The position numbers were made by a program, and so were the translations under genes. Of a stretch of 64,000 nt of DNA, positions 50,374-59,105 are shown one piece after another. The DNA comes from Spongiactinospora sp. TRM90649. GTDB lineage: Bacteria; Actinomycetota; Actinomycetes; Streptosporangiales; Streptosporangiaceae. Positions within the stretch are counted from its first letter, which is position 1. Every line of letters starts with the position of its first letter. Below the pieces are notes generated by a model. It did not search any database and was not told the DNA's origin. It saw nothing but the letters and a program-made list of their open reading frames with translations. The stretch lies in NCBI RefSeq assembly GCF_029382225.1, contig NZ_JARLTC010000025.1, positions 62,001 through 126,000 on the forward strand. The letters run 5' to 3'.

Positions 50374-50547
50374 TGCCAGGGCGAGTGACCGGCCAGACCA
50401 TGGCGGAATACGCCAAACCCGTAGAGCGTGCCCCTTCCAGGCACGCCTGGCGTGTGAGCGTTCTCCTCAGAAGCAGGCGCGGTGGTGCTGAGAGAGAGCG
50501 GTGCCGCCGCGCCGTAGATCACGGGCAGCCGGTGCCCGTGGGGCGCG

Positions 50548-50584
50548 GGCAGGCGTGAGACCTACCACCCTGCCCGCGTCGTTC
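50548..50584 (-). repeat. 37-bp inverted repeat, right copy
   Basis: Exact reverse complement of 48004-48040. Confidence 0.85.
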
Positions 50585-50609
50585 GTCCGAGTCTTACGTT
50601 GGCCACCGC

Positions 50610-50933
50610 CTATGCGGTCGTGCCACTTTGACGGCACTGCTCCGCCGGGAGCGGAGTGCGGCCGGAGCGGGTGCCCGGGGGGTGGCGTGGCCGCGCGGAG
50701 CGCTGGGCCGCCCCCGGTGGGGGGCAACGCCCCGAAGGGGCGGTGGGGGCGGCGGGTGGGTAACGGTCAGACCAGCACCGGCACGGGCGATCACCCCGGG
50801 AAGGGGCCTTTCAAGGAGGGACCTCTCCTAGCCGGTGCCGTAACGGCGAGAAGCGACCACGCCTGAGAAGCGCTCGGGCACAGGACGGTCACTGCGCACG
50901 GCCGTCGGGGGGTAGCGCTGCTTGCCGTACAGG
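50610..50933 (-). repeat. Long inverted repeat, right arm
   Basis: Reverse complement of the left arm 47517-47855, imperfect. Outer end shared as CCTGTACGGCAAGCAGCG (one strand of 50933-50916). No terminal target duplication could be defined by eye. Confidence 0.85.
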
Positions 50934-50960
50934 CGGAGACCTGAGCCGGACCCCAAGCGG

Positions 50961-51707
50961 TCAGGCGAGGGTGCCGGCCAGGAAGGCGCGGGTCTGTGGG
51001 TGGCTGGGGTTGGTGAAGAGGATGTCTGGCGGAGCGTGTTCGAGGAGGACGCCGTCGTGGAGGAAGCAGACGACGTCCGCGATCTCCCTGGCGAAGCCCA
51101 GTTCGTGCGTGGCCAGGATCATCGTCATCCCGCCCGCCTTCAGTTCGCGGATGACCGACAGGACCTCGCTCACCAGGGTCGGGTCGAGGGCCGAGGTGAC
51201 CTCGTCCAGGAGCAGGAGTCTCGGTTCGGGGGCGATGGCGCGGATGATGGCGACGCGCTGTTGCTGGCCGCCGGAGAGGCGGTCCGGGTAGGCGTCGGCC
51301 TTGTCGGCGAGGCCGAAGCGGTGGAGGAGGTCGCGGGCGCGAGCCTCCGCCTCGGCCCGGTTGGTGCGGTGGACGCGGCGCGGGGCCAGGCAGATGTTCT
51401 CCAGCACGGTCATGTGCGGGAACAGGTTGTACGCCTGGAACACCATGCCGATGCGACGGCGGACGGTGTCGGGGTTCGCGCGGACGGCGGTGATCTCTTC
51501 GCCGTCGAGGTGGATGGCGCCGTCGTCCACGGTCTCCAGCAGGTTGGCGCAGCGCAGCAGGGTGGACTTGCCCGAGCCGGAGGCGCCGATGAGGCAGATC
51601 ACCTGGTGGGGCTGGACGGTGAGGTCGATGCCGCGCAGCACGCTGTGGTCGCCGTAGTGCTTCCAGACGTTCTCGATCTCAAGAAGCGGCGCCGGCGGCG
51701 GGGTCAT
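50961..51707 (-). CDS. Polar amino acid ABC transporter ATP-binding protein
   Basis: 248 aa. GlnQ/ArtP type: Walker A GASGSGKST, Q-loop VFQAYNLFPHMTVLENI, signature LSGGQQQRVAI, Walker B LLLLDEVTSALDP and H-loop ATHELGFA. Start overlaps the permease stop by 4 bp (ATGA). Third gene of an importer operon. Confidence 0.95.
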   Translation of the reverse strand: MTPPPAPLLEIENVWKHYGDHSVLRGIDLTVQPHQVICLIGASGSGKSTLLRCANLLETVDDGAIHLDGEEITAVRANPDTVRRRIGMVFQAYNLFPHMTVLENICLAPRRVHRTNRAEAEARARDLLHRFGLADKADAYPDRLSGGQQQRVAIIRAIAPEPRLLLLDEVTSALDPTLVSEVLSVIRELKAGGMTMILATHELGFAREIADVVCFLHDGVLLEHAPPDILFTNPSHPQTRAFLAGTLA

Positions 51708-52600
51708 GCGCCTCGCCGCCTTCTGGTGCGGGCGGCGAGGTGGTCGGTGAGGCGGGCCATGGGGATCGTCAGCAGGATGAACACGAGCGCTGCCACCAGG
51801 TACGGGGTGTAGTTGAAGTCGCGGTTCGCGTGGATCTGTGCCTGCCGCAGGGCTTCGACGACGCCGATGGTGGAGGCCAGGGCGGTGTCCTTCTGCAGCG
51901 AGACGAAGTCGTTGAGCAGCGGCGGGACCACCCGCCGCACGGCCTGGGGCAGCACCACGAAGCGCATCGCCTGGCCTTGGGTGAGGCCGAGGGAGCGGGC
52001 GGCGGCCTGCTGGCTGGGATGGACGGTGTCGATTCCGGCGCGGAAGACCTCGGCGACGTAGGCGCTGTAGGAGAGGGTGAGGGCGATGACGGCGAGCGTG
52101 ATCTCGTCGCTGGGCACGCCCTGGAGTTCCAGCGCGGGCAGGCCGAACCCGATGAGCAGGATCACCAGCAGGGTCGGCACGCCGCGGAAGACGTCCACGT
52201 AGACGACGGCGAGGATCCGCAGCGGAAGGAACACGGGGGCGGTGAGGCGGCGGATCAGCGCGATGAGCAACCCGAGGATCAGGATCAACGGCTCGGCGAT
52301 CAGGAAGATCATGACGTTGTTCCAGAAGCCGTCGAGCACGTCGGGCAGCGCCTTGGTGAACGCCTCGGCGCTGAAGAAGGTCGTCTGGACGCGTTCCCAG
52401 CCGGGGGCGTTGGTGACGGCGAGGGCGACCAGGACGAAGAAGACGAACGTGGAGGCGGTCGCCACCGATCCGGACCGGAAGGCGTGCCTGCGGCGCTGCC
52501 GTTCGCGTTCGTGCTGCCGTTCGCTCTTGACCCAGCCGCCCTTGTCCTTGTCCAGGCCCAAGCCGGCGTCCGCGTCCCGGCCCATACCGGCGTGGGTCAC
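51704..52600 (-). CDS. Polar amino acid ABC transporter permease
   Basis: 298 aa from a GTG at 52600 overlapping the binding-protein stop (GTGA). A charged ~50-residue N-terminus rich in Arg/Lys/His precedes five membrane spans. HisM/GlnP-type permease with the EAA loop (AARSLGLTQGQAMRFVVLPQAVRRVVPPLLND). Confidence 0.94.
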   Translation of the reverse strand: MTHAGMGRDADAGLGLDKDKGGWVKSERQHERERQRRRHAFRSGSVATASTFVFFVLVALAVTNAPGWERVQTTFFSAEAFTKALPDVLDGFWNNVMIFLIAEPLILILGLLIALIRRLTAPVFLPLRILAVVYVDVFRGVPTLLVILLIGFGLPALELQGVPSDEITLAVIALTLSYSAYVAEVFRAGIDTVHPSQQAAARSLGLTQGQAMRFVVLPQAVRRVVPPLLNDFVSLQKDTALASTIGVVEALRQAQIHANRDFNYTPYLVAALVFILLTIPMARLTDHLAARTRRRRGA

Positions 52601-53472
52601 GTCAGTTCCGGCGCGCCGACCGCGGAGCCCAGCCACTCCTTCTCGATCTTCTCAAGCTCGCCGGACGACTTCAGCCGCCCGATCGCCTGGTCCACGCACG
52701 CGGCGAGGGCGTTGCCCTTCTCGAAGACGAGCCCGAACTCCTCGGCCGTGCCGCCGCCGGAGCCGAACTGTCCGACGATCTTGCTCTTGTCCACCTGCGC
52801 GGCCGTCACGTAGAAGGCGGTCGGCAGGTCCACGACGATGGCCTCGACCTGCTTGTTCTTCAGCGCGTTCACCACGTCCACCTGCTGGCTGAAGATCTTG
52901 GGCTGCTTGCTGGGCTTGATCACATCCTGGACGGCCTGCAGCGACGTGGTGCCGACCTGCACGCCGACCACGGCGTCCTTCAGCCCGGCGATGTCGCTCA
53001 CCCCCGCGATCTTCGATCCCTCGACGGTGACGACGGCCTGCTTGACCGTGTAGTAGCCGTCGCTGAACGCCACCACCTTGGCGCGCTCCGGCGTGATCGA
53101 CACCTGGTTCACGTCGAAGTCGAACTTCTTGGCCCCGGGGGCGAAGGAGACGTCGAAGGGCACGGTGACCCACTCCACGGCCTCCTTGGCGAACCCCAGC
53201 TCACGCGCCACCGCGTACGTCACCGCGCTCTCGAAGCCCTGCCCGTTGGACGGGTCGTCGTCCTTGAACCACGGGTCGTAGGCGGGCTTGTCCGTGCCGA
53301 CGGTGAGCTTGCCGGGGGTCTTCAGCGTGAGGGCGTCCTTGGTGCACGCGGCGGCCGACGGCGACCCGCCCACCGTGGCGGCGTCTTTGGTGGTGTCGTT
53401 GACGGGTGCGCACGCGACTGCGGCCGTCACCAACGCGCCGAGGGCGAGCAGGAGCGGGGAAGGGCGGACCAT
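52597..53472 (-). CDS. Amino acid ABC transporter substrate-binding lipoprotein
   Basis: 291 aa. Lipoprotein signal ending TAAVAC with Cys21. SBP family 3 core: LTVGTDKPAYDPWF, GFESAVTYAVARELGF, FDFDVNQVSITPERAKVVAFSDGYYTVKQAVV and VGVQVGTTSLQAV. Extracytoplasmic receptor for the two genes downstream. Substrate cannot be predicted. Confidence 0.94.
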   Translation of the reverse strand: MVRPSPLLLALGALVTAAVACAPVNDTTKDAATVGGSPSAAACTKDALTLKTPGKLTVGTDKPAYDPWFKDDDPSNGQGFESAVTYAVARELGFAKEAVEWVTVPFDVSFAPGAKKFDFDVNQVSITPERAKVVAFSDGYYTVKQAVVTVEGSKIAGVSDIAGLKDAVVGVQVGTTSLQAVQDVIKPSKQPKIFSQQVDVVNALKNKQVEAIVVDLPTAFYVTAAQVDKSKIVGQFGSGGGTAEEFGLVFEKGNALAACVDQAIGRLKSSGELEKIEKEWLGSAVGAPELT

Positions 53473-53500
53473 GACGGCCTCCGCGAGGGGATCAAGGGGG

Positions 53501-53581
53501 GCGGCGAACCAACGGGCGGCGAACCAACGGGCGACGAACGGGACGGACGAGCCAGACGAGCTAGACGAACTATATGAACGT
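53501..53581. repeat. Short tandem repeats upstream of the ABC operon
   Basis: Two and a half copies of GCGGCGAACCAACGG (53501-53542), then three to four copies of a 9-bp GACGAGCTA-type unit (53546-53581). Between the binding-protein start and the SAM-hydrolase end. Confidence 0.7.
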
Positions 53582-53596
53582 GCACGAGTGTATGAC

Positions 53597-54421
53597 TTAC
53601 CCCTGGTCGGCCCGCAGGGTGATGACGTCTCCGGGGGCGATCCCGAGCCGGCGGGCGGCCGATCCCTGGTTCACCGCGACGCCGAGCCAGCCCGAGGAGT
53701 CTTCGTAGCAGAGCGGCTGCCCGGCGGGCACGGCGCCGTAGGTGTGCTCGAAGGGCACGGCGACGGTGCGGGGCTCGCCGTCCGGGCCGGTCCAGGCGAC
53801 GACGACGCGGGTGCCGGCCAGCTCGCGCAGCCCGAGCGCGGCGGACAGGTCGGCCCGTTCGCCGCCGAGGACCAGGCTGCCGAACTCGTCGGTGTACAGG
53901 ACGGGCAGCACGAGCTCGCCCTCCCCGACCTGCGGCGCGGGGATGTCCAGGGTGACCAGGTCGTCGGCGGCCAGCTCCACGCCCAGCGTGTCGAGGTCGG
54001 CGCCGAGCGCGATGTGGGCGGCGGCGGGGGCGAACACGTCTCTGCCGTGGAAGGTGCCGGAGACCCGGGGCAGGCGGTAATCGGGGTTGTCCAGCCGGTG
54101 CACGGTCGCGATGCCGCCGAGCAGTTCCGCCGCCGGGACGAGCAGCCCGTTGTCGGGGCCGACGAGCACGTCGCCCCTGACCGTCTCGACGGCGACGGGC
54201 CGCCGCGAGGTGCCGACCCCGGGATCCACGATCCCCATGTGCACCCCGACCGGCAGGTACGGCAGTGCGCGCCGCAGCAGCATCGCCCCTTCGACGATCC
54301 GGTACTGGCCGATCTCGTCGCTGAGGACCAGCACGGTCGCGCGCGGGGCGATGGAGTGGACGACACCGGCGCAGATCGCCGTCGAGGACGCCCCGAAGTC
54401 GGTGGACAGGCTGACGAACAC
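53597..54421 (-). CDS. SAM hydroxide adenosyltransferase (DUF62 family)
   Basis: 274 aa from a GTG at 54421 (MFVSLSTDFG); the frame is open to 54511 but crosses the rplI terminator. SAM hydroxide adenosyltransferase/chlorinase-fluorinase fold: STDFGASSTAICAGVV, VGVHMGIVDPGVGT, VGPDNGLL and FHGRDVFAPAAAHIA. Most family members hydrolyse SAM to adenosine and Met. CATATG lies 6 nt before the GTG and no Shine-Dalgarno is present, so the mRNA may be leaderless. Confidence 0.88.
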   Translation of the reverse strand: MFVSLSTDFGASSTAICAGVVHSIAPRATVLVLSDEIGQYRIVEGAMLLRRALPYLPVGVHMGIVDPGVGTSRRPVAVETVRGDVLVGPDNGLLVPAAELLGGIATVHRLDNPDYRLPRVSGTFHGRDVFAPAAAHIALGADLDTLGVELAADDLVTLDIPAPQVGEGELVLPVLYTDEFGSLVLGGERADLSAALGLRELAGTRVVVAWTGPDGEPRTVAVPFEHTYGAVPAGQPLCYEDSSGWLGVAVNQGSAARRLGIAPGDVITLRADQG

Positions 54422-54452
54422 ACCGCGAGCATATGGGCCGGGCCGGATACGC

Positions 54453-54482
54453 AAAGACCCTCCCCCTGTGTGGGGAAGGGCC
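54453..54482 (-). terminator. Terminator after rplI
   Basis: CCCTTCCCC / GGGGGAGGG hairpin (54480-54472 with 54466-54458 on the minus strand), followed by TCTTTG. Ends the rpsF-ssb-rpsR-rplI operon before the SAM-hydrolase gene. Confidence 0.8.
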
Positions 54483-54515
54483 TTGGCGAAATGATTCACT
54501 CTGGCAGGCACGCCG

Positions 54516-54962
54516 TCAGGCGGCCACCACCTCGATCTCGACGGCGGCGGAGACCTCCGGGTGCAGGCGAACCGACACGCGGTGGGCTCCGGTGCTCTTG
54601 ATCGTGTTGGTGATCTCGATCCGGCGACGGTCGAGGTCGGGACCGCCGGCGGCCTTCACGGCCTCGGCGACGTCACCGGTGGTGATGGAGCCGAACAGCC
54701 GGCCGGACTCGCCGGCGCGGGTCTTCAGCGTCACCTTCAGCTGCTGGAGCCGCTGAGCGACCTCCTGGGCGGTGCCCAGGTCGCGGATCTCGCGGGTGGA
54801 GCGAGCCTTCTTGATCGTCGCGATCTGCTTCTCGCCGCCACGGGTCCACTTGATCGCGTAACCGCGGGGGAGCAGGTAGTTGCGCCCGTAGCCGTCCTTG
54901 ACCGTGACGACGTCACCGGGGGCACCGAGGCCGGAGACCTCGCTGGTGAGAATGAGCTTCAT
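54516..54962 (-). CDS. rplI: Ribosomal protein bL9
   Basis: 148 aa. MKLILTSEVSGLGAPGDVVTVKDGYGRNYLLPRGYA is the bL9 N-terminal domain and the connecting helix and C-terminal domain follow. Last gene of the ribosomal/ssb operon, 14 bp after rpsR. Confidence 0.98.
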   Translation of the reverse strand: MKLILTSEVSGLGAPGDVVTVKDGYGRNYLLPRGYAIKWTRGGEKQIATIKKARSTREIRDLGTAQEVAQRLQQLKVTLKTRAGESGRLFGSITTGDVAEAVKAAGGPDLDRRRIEITNTIKSTGAHRVSVRLHPEVSAAVEIEVVAA

Positions 54963-54976
54963 CGGTCCGGACCTCC

Positions 54977-55213
54977 TTAGCGAGCGGTGCTGGTGTAGGG
55001 CAGCAGGGCCATCTCACGGGCGTTCTTGATCGCGGTCGCCACGTCGCGCTGGTGCTGGGTGCAGTTGCCCGTCACCCGGCGGGCACGGATCTTACCGCGG
55101 TCGGAGATGAACTTCCGCAGCAGCGCCGTGTCCTTGTAGTCGACGTAGGAGATCTTGTCGTGGCAGAAGAGGCAAACCTTCTTCTTCGGCTTGCGCAATG
55201 CCGGCTTGGCCAT
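54977..55213 (-). CDS. rpsR: Ribosomal protein bS18, zinc-binding form
   Basis: 78 aa. C14/C17 (CLFC) and C51/H54 (CTQH) form a zinc ribbon, so this is the C+ version rather than the zinc-independent paralogue that actinomycetes make under zinc limitation. Confidence 0.97.
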   Translation of the reverse strand: MAKPALRKPKKKVCLFCHDKISYVDYKDTALLRKFISDRGKIRARRVTGNCTQHQRDVATAIKNAREMALLPYTSTAR

Positions 55214-55288
55214 CGTGGTGCTCCTTTCAGAGCCCCGTCGTCAGACGGGAATGGTCATCGGATGGATGGGTGTGGAGGAGAACGAAGG

Positions 55289-55855
55289 CTAGAACGGGGG
55301 CTCGTCGGAGAAGTCGCCGCCGCCCTGACCGCCGCCGCCGCCGCCGAAGCCGCCCTGGCCCCCGCCGCCGCCGTAGTTCCCGCCACCGCCGCCGCCGTAG
55401 CCGCCGCCACCACCGGAGGGGGCGGGGCTGGCCGTGGCCCACGGGTCGTCGGCGGGACCGCCGCCGAAGCCACCGCCGCCGCCACCCTGGCGCGACGTGC
55501 GGTTGACCTTGGCGGTAGCGCTACGCAGGGACGGGCCGACCTCGTCGACCTCGATCTCGTAGACGGTGCGCTTCTCGCCTTCCTTCGTCTCATAGGAGCG
55601 CTGACGCAGCCGCCCCTGGACGATGACCCGCATGCCGCGCTGCAGGCTCTCGGCGACGTTCTCCGCCGCCTGCCTCCAGACGTTGCAGGTCAGGAAGAGC
55701 GCGTCGCCGTCCTTCCACTCGTTGGACTGCTTGTCGAGGAACCGCGGGGTGGACGCGATGCGGAACTTGGCCACAGCCGTCCCCGTGGGGGTGAAGCGCA
55801 GTTCCGGATCGTCGACCAGATTGCCGACGATGGTTATCTGGGTGTCGCCTGCCAT
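55289..55855 (-). CDS. ssb: Single-stranded DNA-binding protein
   Basis: 188 aa. OB fold in residues 1-~110 (DTQITIVGNLVDDPELRFTPTGTAVAKFRIASTPRF), a Gly-rich linker of ~65 residues with GGGG/YGGGG runs, and the acidic partner-binding tip DEPPF. Binds single-stranded DNA in replication and repair. Confidence 0.98.
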   Translation of the reverse strand: MAGDTQITIVGNLVDDPELRFTPTGTAVAKFRIASTPRFLDKQSNEWKDGDALFLTCNVWRQAAENVAESLQRGMRVIVQGRLRQRSYETKEGEKRTVYEIEVDEVGPSLRSATAKVNRTSRQGGGGGGFGGGPADDPWATASPAPSGGGGGYGGGGGGNYGGGGGQGGFGGGGGGQGGGDFSDEPPF

Positions 55856-55960
55856 GGCTCGCGTTCGCCTTCCTGCCGCACGGCTTCTTTGGATTACGGC
55901 CCAGCGTACGGCGGTGCCCCGACAAAAACCGGGGAACCGCCCGCTGAGGACCAGGAGAGC

Positions 55961-56251
55961 CTAGTGGGCGTCCGGACGCAGGACCTTCGTCCGCAGAATG
56001 CCCTCGTTGAGGTTCATCTGACGGTCGAGCTCCTTGACCGTGGCGGGCTCCGCCGTGAGGTCGATCACCGCGTAGATGCCCTCGGGCTTCTTGGCGATGT
56101 CGTACGCCAGGCGCCGGCGACCCCAGACATCGACCTTCTCCACGGTGCCGCCGTCGTTGCGGACCACGGCGAGGAACTGATCGAGGGACGGGGTCACGGT
56201 GCGCTCGTCCAGCGACGGGTCGAGGATGACCATCACTTCGTATCGACGCAT
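55961..56251 (-). CDS. rpsF: Ribosomal protein bS6
   Basis: 96 aa from the ATG at 56251 (MRRYEVMVILDPSLDERTV), with AAGGAGG upstream. Standard bS6 (DVWGRRRLAYDIAKKPEGIYAVIDL). First gene of the rpsF-ssb-rpsR-rplI operon. Confidence 0.97.
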   Translation of the reverse strand: MRRYEVMVILDPSLDERTVTPSLDQFLAVVRNDGGTVEKVDVWGRRRLAYDIAKKPEGIYAVIDLTAEPATVKELDRQMNLNEGILRTKVLRPDAH

Positions 56252-56509
56252 ATGGGCTTCGAGCCTCCTTCGGACTGTTGCGGTCACGACACGGTGCCGT
56301 GACAGGAGGTAGCTGACGTGTCGTCACGGGGCGCGTGCCTTCCGAACCCCGGGTGTGCCGGTGCGGGAGCACCCGTTCGGGTAGCGAACACCCAGCACAA
56401 CGCAGCAGGCCCAGGCTATCAGGCCGGCGGGGTTGCCTCGCGCATGATTGCGACGGCGCGGGCAGGGGAACCCCTCATACCGACGCATTGCCCAGAGGGG
56501 GTGGCGTAC

Positions 56510-56821
56510 ATGCCACATCTGCTCGGCCCATCACAGAGCAGGCCGTTCCGGCTCACTCTGAACAGCGATGGGCTTTCCCACCCGGTGGAGAACCTGCTGA
56601 GCATCGCGACCCTACTGTGCGGGCTCGTCGCGTTCGTCACCGGTTTCATCCCACAGGCCCACGTCATCGCCTCATGGGCGGGGGCCCTCGGCTTCGGAGG
56701 CGGACTGTACTCGCAGTACGTCTCCGCGACGACGGCCGAGCGGGCGGTCAACATCGTCGGCATCGTGGCCTCTTTCGTCGGGGTCACCCAGGGCATCTTC
56801 CATGGCGGTTTCGTACCGTGA
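56510..56821 (+). CDS. Small membrane protein
   Basis: 103 aa from the ATG at 56510 with GGGGGTGG upstream (a GTG at 56501 is possible). Two to three membrane spans: ENLLSIATLLCGLVAFVTGF, ASWAGALGFGGGLYSQYV and VNIVGIVASFVGVTQGIF. No family recognised with certainty. Confidence 0.75.
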   Translation: MPHLLGPSQSRPFRLTLNSDGLSHPVENLLSIATLLCGLVAFVTGFIPQAHVIASWAGALGFGGGLYSQYVSATTAERAVNIVGIVASFVGVTQGIFHGGFVP

Positions 56822-56903
56822 CGCCCTGAAACTCCTCCCGCAGGACGGAACGGCCCTGCGGGAGATCGTCGTGCGCCCGGCCGGAGTCCCGCGCCCGGCG
56901 GGA

Positions 56904-57086
56904 TCAGCCGCCGAGGTTGAGGTTGACTCCGAGCAGCACCAGGAACCACAGGAAGACGGCGAGCAGCGCCTCCGCGAGATCCCTGAGCAGTCCGGGGGTG
57001 ATGTAGTCGTATGTCCACGCGACGTAGAGGCCGACCAGCATGTAGATCAGCCCGATGAGGCTGATACCTCTCCGATAGAGAGCCAC
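56904..57086 (-). CDS. 60-residue membrane protein
   Basis: GTG at 57086 with AAGGAG upstream. Two membrane spans: GISLIGLIYMLVGLYVAWTY and LLAVFLWFLVLLGVNL joined by a short loop (DYITPGLLRDLAEA). The frame extends to 57212 but the ribosome binding site favours the short form. Function unknown. Confidence 0.75.
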   Translation of the reverse strand: MALYRRGISLIGLIYMLVGLYVAWTYDYITPGLLRDLAEALLAVFLWFLVLLGVNLNLGG

Positions 57087-57210
57087 CTCTGTCTCCTTGG
57101 GGTGGGGGGATTCGCCCCTGCGACTGCCCGCCGAACCCCTCTCGAAACGCGCGCCGGACCCCCGCGAAACGCGCGACGCCCCCGCGCGGACGTCGGATAC
57201 GCTCGGTGCC

Positions 57211-57969
57211 ATGGTGCGAATCGGTGCTCACGTCGATCAGCAGGACCCCGCCGCCGCCGCGGCGGCGGTCGACGCCGAGGTGGTGCAGTTCTTCCTCGGA
57301 GACCCGCAGGGCTACAAGGCGCCGAAGATCCCCGAGAAGGCCGCCGACCTCGGCGGAACCGGGCTCGACGTCTACGTCCACGCGCCCTACCTGATCAACG
57401 TGGCCACGCTCAACAACCGCATCCGGATCCCCAGCCGCAAGCTGCTGGCCCAGCACCTGCGGGCGGCCGCCGACATCGGCGCCAAGGGCCTGATCGTGCA
57501 CGGCGGCCACATGGGCAAGGACGACGACCCGCAGGCCGGTTTCGACAACTGGCGCAAGGTGTTCGAGCGGATGGAGTGCCCGATCCCCGTCCTCATCGAG
57601 AACACCGCGGGCGGCGACAACGCCATGGCCCGCAAGCTCGACAGCATCGCCCGGCTGTGGGAGGCCCTTGACGGCTTCGACGTCGGCTTCTGCCTCGACA
57701 CCTGCCACGCCCACGCGGGCGGCGAGGAGCTGGTGGGCCTGGTCGAGCGGGTGAAGGCCATCACCGGCCGGATCGACCTGATCCACTGCAACGACTCGCG
57801 CGACGCCTTCGGCTCCGGCGCCGACCGGCACGCCAACCTGGGGTCCGGGCAGATCGACGGCGAGGCCCTGCTCGCGGTCTGCCGGACGGCGGGCGCGCCG
57901 ATCGTCGTCGAGACGCCGGGCGACGGGCAGGCCGACGACATCGCCTTCCTGCGCAAGAACCTGGCCTGA
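57211..57969 (+). CDS. nfo: Deoxyribonuclease IV (AP endonuclease family 2)
   Basis: 252 aa from the ATG at 57211 (MVRIGAHVDQQDP). TIM-barrel endonuclease cutting at abasic sites. Metal-ligand motifs: VYVHAPYLIN, IVHGGHMG, LIENTAGGD, GFCLDTCHAHAGG, DLIHCNDSRDAFGSGADRHANLGSGQI and IVVETPG. GGATAC lies 13 nt before the ATG with no Shine-Dalgarno, so a leaderless transcript is possible. Confidence 0.93.
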   Translation: MVRIGAHVDQQDPAAAAAAVDAEVVQFFLGDPQGYKAPKIPEKAADLGGTGLDVYVHAPYLINVATLNNRIRIPSRKLLAQHLRAAADIGAKGLIVHGGHMGKDDDPQAGFDNWRKVFERMECPIPVLIENTAGGDNAMARKLDSIARLWEALDGFDVGFCLDTCHAHAGGEELVGLVERVKAITGRIDLIHCNDSRDAFGSGADRHANLGSGQIDGEALLAVCRTAGAPIVVETPGDGQADDIAFLRKNLA

Positions 57970-57994
57970 GCGAACGCCGGCCGCAGAACCCCGC

Positions 57995-58906
57995 CTAGAA
58001 GGGCGAGAAGACGAAGGCGCTGCCGCCGCCCCTGGGCCCGCCGCTGACCAGCGCGACCCCGGTGTCGCCTTCGTAGACCGAGCCGCCGCTGTCGCCCTCG
58101 GCCGCGTAGACGGTGGTCAGGGCCAGGCCGTAGACCGGCCCGTCACCGTAGTTGGCCGTGGCGTCGAGGGCCGTGACCCGCCCGCAGGTGGTGCCGCTGG
58201 TGGCGCCCGTCTTGCACAGCCGCTGGTCGAGGTACGGCCTGCGCAGCGGCCCGATCCGCTGGATGTCGCCGTTCTCCTCCCGGACGGCCGACGGCAGGTC
58301 CCAGCCACCCGCCGGAGTGATCTCCGACAGATCGCCGCCCGGGTAGTTGACCCCGGTTATGTCGCCCAGCCACAGCCCCTGATACGACCATGACCTGCCG
58401 AGGTTCGCGCAGTGCCCGGCGGTGAGCACCCGGGGCCGCCCACCGCGGTCGGTGACGTTGAAGCCGGTCGAGCAGTAGGTGTCGCCCGAGGTGATCCGCT
58501 GCCCTCCGTAGACGGGCGCGGCCCGGGTGGCCAGGGCGGTGGCCGCCGGACGGCTCACCTGGCCCGCCGCCCGCGCCGTGCCGACGAACCCGGTGACGGG
58601 CTCGCTCACCGTGACCGTGCGGGTCAGGGCGGGCGGTCCGGCGGTGGTGAACAACCTGGTCGTGGGGTCGAGCGACCCTCTCAGCACGGCGATGTGCACC
58701 TTGCCGGCCCGGTGGTCGATGTACCAGTACTGGGCCTGCCCGGCCCTGCCCTGTTCGGCGAGCCGGTCGAGCCGCTCCTTGAGCTCGGCCAGTTCACGCG
58801 GTGAGGCCGCCGCGCGCGCCGGTTCGGCGGACGCCGCGGCCGGGAGAGAGCACGCGAGCGTCGAGAGGGCCAGCACGACGAGGCCGGCCCGGAAACGAGG
58901 GTGCAT
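57995..58906 (-). CDS. Secreted streptogrisin-like serine protease
   Basis: 303 aa from the ATG at 58906, AAGGGA upstream. Signal peptide (PRFRAGLVVLALSTLACSLPAAASA), a pro-region (ELAELKERLDRLAEQGRAGQAQYWYID), then a chymotrypsin-fold domain with His in LTAGHCAN and Ser in AEGDSGGSV; the Asp is probably in PGGDLSEI. Cys pairs YCSTGF...GHC and LCKTG...TTCG match the S1 streptogrisin family. Confidence 0.9.
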   Translation of the reverse strand: MHPRFRAGLVVLALSTLACSLPAAASAEPARAAASPRELAELKERLDRLAEQGRAGQAQYWYIDHRAGKVHIAVLRGSLDPTTRLFTTAGPPALTRTVTVSEPVTGFVGTARAAGQVSRPAATALATRAAPVYGGQRITSGDTYCSTGFNVTDRGGRPRVLTAGHCANLGRSWSYQGLWLGDITGVNYPGGDLSEITPAGGWDLPSAVREENGDIQRIGPLRRPYLDQRLCKTGATSGTTCGRVTALDATANYGDGPVYGLALTTVYAAEGDSGGSVYEGDTGVALVSGGPRGGGSAFVFSPF

Positions 58907-59105
58907 CGGGGGGAGTCCCTTTCGGTTGGGGCTGTCGGGACTCTGATGCCCTTCTGGGGTAATGACAGAACGTAGCTGTGAAGTTACTAATGGTTGCCCT
59001 TGCGCATGGCGGCGGGCCGCCATCGCCGTCCACAGTCCACAGCCTGTGGATAACTTTTGCGGATTACCGTTGCGGAAAAGTGGGTAGGGCCTGTCTTCGC
59101 GCTGC

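Larger units (their letters stand above)
50374..50960. other. Gene-free region holding the right arm of the long inverted repeat
   Basis: About 590 bp with low-complexity frames only. Contains the 37-bp repeat (50548-50584) and the right arm (50610-50933). The minus-strand peptide NDAGRVVGLTPARA encoded at the 37-bp repeat is shared with the left copy and might be a relic of a coding mobile element. Confidence 0.55.

Noticed and set aside
59045..59053. Perfect TGTGGATAA DnaA box before the secreted protease
   Set aside because: Single site; one exact 9-mer is expected by chance and another sits inside a coding region at 60209-60217.
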